Below, piece by piece: positions 7,401 through 12,384 of a stretch of DNA of 12,384 nt. The notes beneath the pieces were generated by a model that worked only from the letters and a program-made list of their open reading frames with translations, was not told where the DNA came from and ran no database searches. Source of the stretch: Rhodopirellula sp. (GTDB lineage: Bacteria; Planctomycetota; Planctomycetia; Pirellulales; Pirellulaceae). The stretch is from assembly GCA_003513555.1 (NCBI GenBank), contig DOPG01000127.1, forward strand, positions 3,614-15,997, read 5' to 3'. The stretch's first letter is position 1; each line of letters begins with the position of its first letter. The position numbers were made by a program, and so were the translations under genes.

Positions 7401-8905
7401 CGACCTTGCGAGTCAAGGAAGGCAAGAAAGTCAAAGAGGGAACTGTGCTCTGCGAGTGGAACCCGTATTCCATCCCTATTCTGTCTGAGGTTCCAGGTAA
7501 GGTTCGCTTCGAAGACATCGTGGATGGCGAAACGATGCGAATTGAGCGCGAAGCCAGCGGCAATATGAGAATGATGATTGTTGATCACAAAGGTGATCTT
7601 CATCCTCAAATTGTAGTGGAAGATGTTTCGGGCGAAGAACGCAAAGCACTCGATGTCCAGTACTTGCCAGAGCGTGCCATGATCATGGTCAAGGAAGGTG
7701 CTGATATCCTGCCGGGTACTGTGCTCGCTGAGATGCCACGTGATACTGGTGGTGTTTCGGATATCACAGGTGGTTTGCCGCGAGTGACTGAGATTTTCGA
7801 AGCTCGAAAGCCGAAAGATCCCGCTGTGATTGCAGAGGTGGACGGCGAAGTTGAGATTCTGAAAGAAAGAAAACGCGGTAAAAGAACCATTATCGTGCGG
7901 AGCGAATCAGGGATTGAGCGTGAACACCTTGTGCCACACGGAAAGCATTTCCAAGTGCACAGCGGTGACTTGGTCAAAGCTGGTCAGGCACTGGTCGATG
8001 GGCCATTGGTTCCACACGACATCCTGAGAGTCTCGGGTGAGGAAGCAGTGCAGCAATACTTGTTGCATGAAATCCAGCAGGTCTACCAATCCCAGAAGGT
8101 TGAGATTAACGATAAGCATTGCGAAATCATCATTGCTCGCATGTTGCGTAAAGTGAAGATTGAAACCTCCGGTGATACCAACTTGCTGCCCGGTTTGGTG
8201 ATGGATCGATTCCAGTTCCGCAAAGCAAACGAAGAACTCAGCGACTGCATCAAGATTTCGAATCCTGGTGATAGTGATTACGCCAAGGACACGATCATTC
8301 CGAAAGAGGCATTTGAGCAAACCAATGCTCAAATCGAAGCTCTCGGTGGTGCAATCGCCAAGGGCAAGCGGCCAAAGAGCGCGACTGCCAGCACTCAGTT
8401 GCTCGGTATCACCAAGGCTGCTGTACAGTCCAACAGCTTCATCAGTGCTGCTTCCTTCCAGGAAACAACCAAAGTGCTGACCGAGGCAGCCTTGGCTGGC
8501 AAAGTCGACAAGTTGGTGGGTCTGAAGGAGAACGTAATCCTCGGACACCTCATTCCGGCTGGTACTGGGTTCCGTATCTTCCAGGAGTCGGAAGTCAATT
8601 ACCGACGTGAAGCTCTCGAAGAACTTGCCAGCGCACCCGTGCAGACTCTTGAGGATAGCTTCCCATTGCTCAACGCCGAGCCAGGTGCAGCCGGTGGTGA
8701 TGGGCAGATTGCTGAGATGCTTGGCATGGGAGTTCCCGCTACTGAAGCACCAGTTGCTGAAACGTCCGCCGCTGAAGTACCAGTTGCTGAAACGCCCGCC
8801 GCTGAAGTACCAGTTGCTGAAACGCCGGTTTCAGAGCCAGCACCAGAAGCAGTTGAGCCAATGGCTGGTCCTGATGAGGCGACCCCGGACGAAGGTCAGG
8901 TTTGA
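4427..8905 (+). CDS. rpoC: DNA-directed RNA polymerase subunit beta'
   Basis: This is the beta' subunit, which holds the catalytic magnesium and clamps DNA. Motifs in order: N-terminal zinc ribbon with C68, C70, C83 and C86; RAPTLHRMGIQAFEP; the catalytic NADFDGDQM with D459, D461 and D463; a bridge-helix segment (GLADTALKTADSGYLTRKL) just before the second zinc site, C805, C879, C886 and C889; trigger-loop GEPGTQLTMRTFHIGG at 915-930. These sit at a nearly constant offset from E. coli numbering. About 175-180 residues then separate this from DITGGLPRV at 1112-1120, so the trigger loop carries an SI3-type insert as in E. coli rather than the short form of Firmicutes. At 1492 residues it is longer than E. 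coli (1407), mainly because of an acidic Ala/Pro/Glu/Val tail from about residue 1420, with three copies of a ten-residue repeat at 1439-1468. It shares a transcription unit with rpoB and is followed by a terminator. Confidence 0.98.
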   Translation: MSIGETNSYDRINDYASVRISLARPQDIKSWSFGEVKKPETINYRTYRPEKDGLFCERIFGPEKDWECACGKYRGMKYKGMICDRCGVKVTHSRVRRKRMGHIELAAPVVHIWFFKAMPSRLGNLLNMKTSSLEKVIYFQDYVVIDPGTTELEAEQLLTEEEYRAARTQYGEGSFEADMGAEAVRKLLNKLDLVKLSEDLRIELDETGSKQKKKDLINRLKIVESIRDSDNRPEWMVLDVIPVIPPDLRPLVLLDSGNFATSDLNDLYRRIINRNNRLRKLVDLNAPEVIIRNEKRMLQQSVDALFDNNRCKRPVLGSSNRPLKSLTDMIKGKQGRFRENLLGKRVDYSARSVIVVGPRLKLHQCGLPKKIALELYQPFIIRRLKELGHADTIKSAKKMLERKDEEVWDILEQVITNHPVLLNRAPTLHRMGIQAFEPTLVEGNAIHLHPLVCKGFNADFDGDQMAVHLPLSIEAQVESHTLMMSTNNVFAPSNGKPIMSPSQDIVMGCYYTTVEMPDQRGEGMVFAGYDEVDLAFAQGVCALHAKIKMRLPKFQRLKTDDDSGRYGAVIETTPGRVRFNEMLPDGMDFYNQAMRSGDLAGAISDCYQRLGRRATIHLLDDMMQMGFSESTRSGLSFATDDLVTPDTKTSFIKSAEKEVMKLKKNYDRGLMSGQERYNHVLDEWTNAREAITKDMMDAMKNDIREGGWYVNPVFLMSHSGARGGIEQIRQLAGMRGLMAKPTGEIIETPIKANFREGLSVLEYFSSTHGARKGLADTALKTADSGYLTRKLADVAQNVVVTMDDCGTTQGITKGVVYRGEKVEVSLVDSINGRVSRQSIVNPVTDEVIVSENEMITPEIARKIEAMGLEKIQVRTPMTCDAPLGVCRCCYGMDMSTGALVEEGMAVGIIAAQSIGEPGTQLTMRTFHIGGSVSKQSVESDIKSKKAGEVRLTRMRSVENTAGEQIVLTRNGEILLVDDRGREIESYPVPTGATLRVKEGKKVKEGTVLCEWNPYSIPILSEVPGKVRFEDIVDGETMRIEREASGNMRMMIVDHKGDLHPQIVVEDVSGEERKALDVQYLPERAMIMVKEGADILPGTVLAEMPRDTGGVSDITGGLPRVTEIFEARKPKDPAVIAEVDGEVEILKERKRGKRTIIVRSESGIEREHLVPHGKHFQVHSGDLVKAGQALVDGPLVPHDILRVSGEEAVQQYLLHEIQQVYQSQKVEINDKHCEIIIARMLRKVKIETSGDTNLLPGLVMDRFQFRKANEELSDCIKISNPGDSDYAKDTIIPKEAFEQTNAQIEALGGAIAKGKRPKSATASTQLLGITKAAVQSNSFISAASFQETTKVLTEAALAGKVDKLVGLKENVILGHLIPAGTGFRIFQESEVNYRREALEELASAPVQTLEDSFPLLNAEPGAAGGDGQIAEMLGMGVPATEAPVAETSAAEVPVAETPAAEVPVAETPVSEPAPEAVEPMAGPDEATPDEGQV
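8741..8830 (+). repeat. 30-bp in-frame tandem repeat (three copies) in the rpoC 3' end
   Basis: Three head-to-tail 30-bp units lie at 8741-8770, 8771-8800 and 8801-8830. Units 2 and 3 are identical over their first 26 bases; unit 1 differs from unit 2 at three positions. The unit is exactly ten codons and encodes AEVPVAETPA and close variants (TEAPVAETSA, AEVPVAETPV), so copy-number changes would keep the frame. The next codons (SEPAPEAVEP) have a similar composition. Confidence 0.92.
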
Positions 8906-8934
8906 ACCTAGACGGACAATAGATTTCACAGAAG

Positions 8935-8968
8935 GGCGGTCAACCGACAGTGGTTGGCCGCCTTTTTT
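8935..8968 (+). terminator. Intrinsic terminator of the rpoBC unit
   Basis: An 11-bp stem (arms 8935-8945 and 8952-8962, with one G-U pair and a 6-nt loop GACAGT) is followed directly by six T at 8963-8968. It starts 29 nt after the rpoC stop codon. This is a textbook Rho-independent terminator and marks the end of the rpoB-rpoC transcript. Confidence 0.93.
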
Positions 8969-9274
8969 ATGTTGCTTATTAGTGCGAAATGTTGGTGCTT
9001 CAGACCGTCACTCGCAATCTTCCGAAGTGCGGGGTGGGGATGACTCTGCGTGTTTCGTGAGGTGTCGTTTCTCCTCGATACCGTCTGGTTTTCAGTGCCT
9101 CGGCCATGCAGATAAAAGCGGGAGTTTTGTCGCCAGAAATGCCGTCAAATAACGATGCGGGATCGTCTGAACGCCGTTTTTGGCTGATGATGGAGAAAAC
9201 CATTTGATCCCTGGCGATCTGTTTGCCAAGGATGCGGGGTTGTTGATTTTGGTTTCGGGCGGCAGCATGTCAGC
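8969..9274. other. Intergenic region between the rpoC terminator and the recQ-like gene
   Basis: This stretch should hold the promoter of the helicase gene, but I see no convincing -35/-10 pair. Short minus-strand frames here (about 66 residues each) have no recognisable content. A three-codon frame, ATG TCA GCA TGA at 9267-9278, overlaps the helicase start codon; it could be chance or a tiny coupled leader. No RNA gene or repeat was recognised. Confidence 0.5.
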
Positions 9275-10756
9275 ATGAATAAGAGCAAGCATTTACATTC
9301 CCATCAGAGACAAACCGAGTCCCGGGCTCCGGAGTCCGTGTTGCGTCAATTTTTCGGGTTTGAATCTTTTCGGAAGCCGCAAGCCGAGATCATTCGCCAT
9401 GTTTGTGATGGTAAACATGCGATGGTGGTGATGCCCACTGGGATGGGCAAGTCGCTCTGTTATCAAATCCCTGCTCTGCTTTTAAAGCCAGGTTGCCAGG
9501 GGCTTGTGCTCGTGCTCTCACCGTTGATTGCGTTGATGCAAGATCAAGTTGATTCCTTGCAAACGCGAGGGATCGATGCAGCTTTCATCAACTCATCGCT
9601 TGGTCGTGAACAACGAGTACAGCGATATGCTGAAATTGCGGAGGGGAAGTACCGGCTTCTCTATGTGACTCCCGAACGCTTCCGGAAGTCTGAGTTCCGA
9701 GAAGTCCTGGCAAACCGAGAGATCTCGCTGTTGGCAGTCGACGAAGCCCATTGTGTCAGTCAGTGGGGGCATGATTTTCGACCCGACTATTCCAGGTTGG
9801 CGGAAATTCGACAATGGTTGCATGAGCCTACGACGATTGCATTGACAGCAACGGCCACTGCTGAGTGCCGTACCGATATCTATCGACAGTTGGGAATTCC
9901 TGCAGATGAAATCCGCTTGTTTCACGAAGGAATCGACCGACCCAATTTGAAGTTGGAGGTTCGTGAAGTGTGGGACGAAATTGAAAAAATTGATGCGATT
10001 GAATCCACCCTGAACGAAGATAATTATCGCAGCGGAAGTGTGATCATTTATTTCTCATTGATCAAAACGCTAGAGCGATTCAGTGATGCCTTACTTCGTC
10101 GCGGAATTGATCATGTTAATTACCACGGAGATTTGCCTCGCGATAAACGGCGTCGGATACAAAAAGCGTTCATGTCCGGTAAAGCTGACGTGGTATTGGC
10201 AACCAACGCCTTTGGCATGGGGGTGGACAAAGAAGACATACGTATCGTCATGCACGCTGAAACACCGGGTTCAATCGAATCCTATTATCAGGAAATCGGT
10301 CGTGCTGGACGAGATGGAAATCCAAGTTTGTGTCTCTGGCTTTATGACCAGAATGATTTGATGACACAGATGCAGTTCATTGAGTGGGCAAACCCAGATG
10401 CGGATTTCTATTCCCGTGTGATCACTCTTTTATCGGAGCATCCAGAGGAGTGCCGAGGTTTTGGGTTAGATTGGATGAATGATCGGTTGCAACGAGTAAG
10501 TCGCCATGATCACCGTTTGGCGACCGCGATTTCGATGCTTGATCGGCAAGGCGTGATTGCAGGTTCACGACCGCCTGAGTGTTTTGAGATTATCTCTGAA
10601 CCACCGGAAATGTTTCGAGATGACGAATTTCTAGCTGATAAAAAACGTCGGGATCAGGAACGGCTTTACGGGATGGTCGAACTGGCCTCGGAGCAAAGCG
10701 ATCGCAAGGCGTTTTTGAATCGTTATTTTCTGGGATCCACAGAAGATCATTCGTAG
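9275..10756 (+). CDS. RecQ-family ATP-dependent DNA helicase, without canonical zinc and HRDC domains
   Basis: This is a superfamily 2 DNA helicase of the RecQ group, expected to unwind DNA 3' to 5' in repair and recombination. The helicase core is complete: FGFESFRKPQAEII (motif 0, residues 27-40), Walker A PTGMGKS with K59, DEAH at 156-159 followed by the RecQ aromatic-rich loop CVSQWGHDFRPDY, TATAT at 191-195, motif V ATNAFGMGVDKEDIR, and motif VI QEIGRAGRDG at 339-348. The C-terminus is unusual. After the core comes a segment of about 110 residues, perhaps a winged helix (around DHRLATAISMLDRQGVI). It ends in SDRKAFLNRYFLG, where canonical RecQ has CRRxxLLxYFGE followed by the CxxC zinc pair. 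The zinc cysteines, the rest of RQC and HRDC are absent; length is 493 against 609 in E. coli. No clear Shine-Dalgarno site precedes the ATG at 9275, which was chosen because it gives a modest lead-in to motif 0. The stop overlaps the convergent sulfatase gene by 10 nt. I give no gene symbol because orthology to recQ proper is uncertain. Confidence 0.9.
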   Translation: MNKSKHLHSHQRQTESRAPESVLRQFFGFESFRKPQAEIIRHVCDGKHAMVVMPTGMGKSLCYQIPALLLKPGCQGLVLVLSPLIALMQDQVDSLQTRGIDAAFINSSLGREQRVQRYAEIAEGKYRLLYVTPERFRKSEFREVLANREISLLAVDEAHCVSQWGHDFRPDYSRLAEIRQWLHEPTTIALTATATAECRTDIYRQLGIPADEIRLFHEGIDRPNLKLEVREVWDEIEKIDAIESTLNEDNYRSGSVIIYFSLIKTLERFSDALLRRGIDHVNYHGDLPRDKRRRIQKAFMSGKADVVLATNAFGMGVDKEDIRIVMHAETPGSIESYYQEIGRAGRDGNPSLCLWLYDQNDLMTQMQFIEWANPDADFYSRVITLLSEHPEECRGFGLDWMNDRLQRVSRHDHRLATAISMLDRQGVIAGSRPPECFEIISEPPEMFRDDEFLADKKRRDQERLYGMVELASEQSDRKAFLNRYFLGSTEDHS

Positions 10757-12294
10757 TTCCATTTCATGATCCATGGATCTTCCATCTTTTTCTGCATCTG
10801 TTTAAGCGTGTTCTTGTATTTTTCCAGCACGTCCTGATGTCCCGCGCTCTCGGCCAGATTCGTGGTTTCGTCTGGATCTGCGGCAATATCGAATAGCTCG
10901 AACTGCGGTCGGTGAACATATTGGCCGACGGTCTTATTGCCATAGTTTGCATCTTTGCCCAGCGCCCACTGAGCCTGCCAGCTACTGGCTGCCCAAAGGT
11001 CTGAAGCGAATGGATAAGGCAGCGGGTACGCGATATTCCAAATCAGTTTGTACTTTCTGTCACGAACGACTCGCATGGGATAGTACATTTGAATTTCGTG
11101 AAATGTATGAGAAGCAAAGATCGTGTCGTGGTGTTGCTCGTCAGGCTTGCTGAGACAGTGCAGCCAGGACTTTCCGTGATAGGAATTGAACTTCTTTCCA
11201 CCGTTTCGATTCTCCTTCAGTGCTTCACCACGATCCTTCCAGAACTGATCAGCATTGAGCGGATTCTTCGGACCATTGGTTTCCCTATCCAGCCCTTTTC
11301 CGAAGTCAAGGATAGTGGGAGTGATGTCGATGTGGCTGATGAGCGCCTCGGATTCGACGCCTCGTTTTGCCTGGTAGGGATCGCGTACCACCATCGGGAC
11401 GCGCAGGCCGCCTTCGTAGACCGTCGTTTTACCACCGGCGAACGCCATCCCGTGATCACTTGTGAAGATGATCAACGTCTTGTCGTACAGGTCTGCCTCC
11501 TTGAGAATCTGAACCAGTCGGGCAACACCCTGATCGATGCGCGAACATGATTGATAGTACTGGGCTAATTCTTCCCGGGTTTCAGCTGTGTCTGGAAGAA
11601 ACGCCGGAATGGCTACCTTGGCAGGATCATAAAACACTTCCTCGACATCGGGGTGGGATTTTCTGTTTGGTTTATTACCGAAAAGGTCTGGCTTGAGCTT
11701 CAGCTTGGACGTCTTGTCAGTGCCGCCTCCACGATGCGGATCTGACGTTGCGAAGTATAAAAAGAAAGGACGATCATCGTCACGATTGGTCAGGAAATCG
11801 CGGCTCGCCTCAGCCATCTGGACGGCATTGCGACCGTTGCCTCGCAGGCTGGTTTCAAAGTGATACACCGTTTCTGGTGCGACATGGTACTTGCCGATAT
11901 TTGCGGTGCGATAACCGGCCCGCGCCATCACGCGAGGTAACGAAAGCTTGACCACGTTGTGAAAGGACGAAAATTTGTGGAAGTGGTGTTGGTGACCAAA
12001 CTGACCATTGCGATGATTGTGCAGACCGCTCATCACGACACTGCGACTGGCACTGCAGGAAGCCGTGGTTGCAAATGCGTTTCGAAAGAGGACACCATCA
12101 CGGGCGATGGCATCAATTGCCGGTGTTTTCGCAATAGGATCGCCGTAACAACCCAGGGTTGGACTCTCGTCGTCGGTGATGATGAACAGCACATTTCGCT
12201 CGGCACCGCTCACCGTTGACTGAAAAGCACTCAAGGAAATACAGATGGCGAGCAGTGGGAAAGTCAAGCGGTGGGATATGGTGTGTTTCAGCAT
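10747..12294 (-). CDS. Secreted formylglycine-dependent sulfatase, heparan N-sulfatase (SGSH)-like
   Basis: This is a type I sulfatase predicted to hydrolyse sulfate groups from polysaccharide outside the cytoplasm. Numbered from this start: Sec signal peptide at about 1-31 (MLKHTISHR, then hydrophobic LTFPLLAICISLSAF, likely cleavage after VSGA); ITDDE with metal ligands D41 and D42; the formylglycine signature CSASR with C80 as the residue to be oxidised; NIGKYHVAPETVY with K135 and H137; FTSDHG with D280 and H281; and K289. GLHNHRNGQFG, HVAPETVYHF, FHEIQMYYPMRVVRDRKYKLIWN and DPDETTNLAE closely resemble human N-sulfoglucosamine sulfohydrolase as I remember it, so an N-sulfoglucosamine-type substrate is likely but unproven. 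The 515-residue start at 12294 is preferred because it places the signal peptide at the N-terminus. In-frame ATGs at 12336 and 12378 would add 14 or 28 polar residues and hide it. No clear Shine-Dalgarno site is seen. It faces the helicase gene tail to tail. Confidence 0.93.
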   Translation of the reverse strand: MLKHTISHRLTFPLLAICISLSAFQSTVSGAERNVLFIITDDESPTLGCYGDPIAKTPAIDAIARDGVLFRNAFATTASCSASRSVVMSGLHNHRNGQFGHQHHFHKFSSFHNVVKLSLPRVMARAGYRTANIGKYHVAPETVYHFETSLRGNGRNAVQMAEASRDFLTNRDDDRPFFLYFATSDPHRGGGTDKTSKLKLKPDLFGNKPNRKSHPDVEEVFYDPAKVAIPAFLPDTAETREELAQYYQSCSRIDQGVARLVQILKEADLYDKTLIIFTSDHGMAFAGGKTTVYEGGLRVPMVVRDPYQAKRGVESEALISHIDITPTILDFGKGLDRETNGPKNPLNADQFWKDRGEALKENRNGGKKFNSYHGKSWLHCLSKPDEQHHDTIFASHTFHEIQMYYPMRVVRDRKYKLIWNIAYPLPYPFASDLWAASSWQAQWALGKDANYGNKTVGQYVHRPQFELFDIAADPDETTNLAESAGHQDVLEKYKNTLKQMQKKMEDPWIMKWNYE

Positions 12295-12313
12295 GATCGT
12301 TCTGGGGTGGTAG

Positions 12314-12319
12314 ACTATA
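12314..12319 (-). promoter_or_regulatory. Possible -10 element (TATAGT) of the sulfatase gene
   Basis: On the minus strand, TATAGT lies 19 nt upstream of the preferred ATG at 12294. No good -35 is present at 16-18 nt. If real, it gives a very short leader and rules out the two longer starts. The call rests on a single hexamer. Confidence 0.2.
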
Positions 12320-12360
12320 CGTTTGTCGGAATGCATGATCCTGCTGGATTCCGTGGTGGG

Positions 12361-12384
12361 GCATTGGATTGCAGGCATTGGATT
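12361..12384. repeat. Short direct repeat at the window edge
   Basis: GCATTGGATT occurs at 12361-12370 and again at 12375-12384, separated by GCAG, giving a 14-nt period. The array may continue beyond the window; two copies alone say little. Confidence 0.5.

Noticed and set aside
7907..8548. A 213-codon open frame antisense to the rpoC 3' half
   Set aside because: Same reason: it is a shadow of conserved rpoC sequence with no independent evidence.
8607..9152. A 181-codon + strand frame crossing the rpoC end
   Set aside because: Its repetitive section is the rpoC 30-bp repeat read out of frame, and it runs straight through the terminator.
9000..9292. Minus-strand frames of about 66 codons in the rpoC-helicase gap
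   Set aside because: Two overlapping frames of similar length with no motif, no ribosome binding site and no family resemblance.
12295..12378. The 28-residue N-terminal extension of the sulfatase
   Set aside because: It would place a polar stretch ahead of a good Sec signal peptide; the start at 12294 fits secretion better, though no Shine-Dalgarno site proves it.

Overview
This window looks like an ordinary chromosomal segment of a Gram-negative bacterium, most likely a planctomycete (Pirellulaceae-like). The lineage call is an inference. It rests on beta and beta' subunits that diverge from proteobacterial and firmicute ones, on weak or missing Shine-Dalgarno sites at two of the four genes, on a secreted formylglycine sulfatase of the kind planctomycetes carry in large numbers, and on mid-range base composition. 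No phylogeny could be run.

Layout, left to right. Positions 1-527 are non-coding as far as I can see: AT-rich tracts at the left, including two phased A8 tracts at 120-141, then a perfect 10-bp stem-loop at 464-487 just ahead of rpoB. rpoB (528-4250) and rpoC (4427-8905) encode the two large subunits of RNA polymerase, on the + strand. A 176-nt gap separates them and holds a second long inverted repeat (4309-4359). A strong intrinsic terminator (8935-8968) closes the rpoBC unit. After a 306-nt gap comes a recQ-family helicase gene (9275-10756, +). It has complete helicase motifs but lacks the cysteine-rich RQC zinc site and the HRDC domain. Facing it, and overlapping its 3' end by 10 nt, is a secreted sulfatase gene (12294-10747, -) that resembles heparan N-sulfatase (SGSH). 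A short direct repeat sits at the right edge.

How the genes relate: rpoB and rpoC form the transcription core and are surely co-expressed. The helicase (DNA repair or recombination) and the sulfatase (breakdown of sulfated polysaccharide) are separate units with no evident link to rpoBC or to each other beyond the tail-to-tail overlap.

I found no convincing undescribed system. The points most worth checking are the paired stem-loops ahead of rpoB and rpoC, the decapeptide-repeat acidic tail of RpoC, the stripped-down RecQ, and the unusual rifampicin-pocket residues in RpoB.
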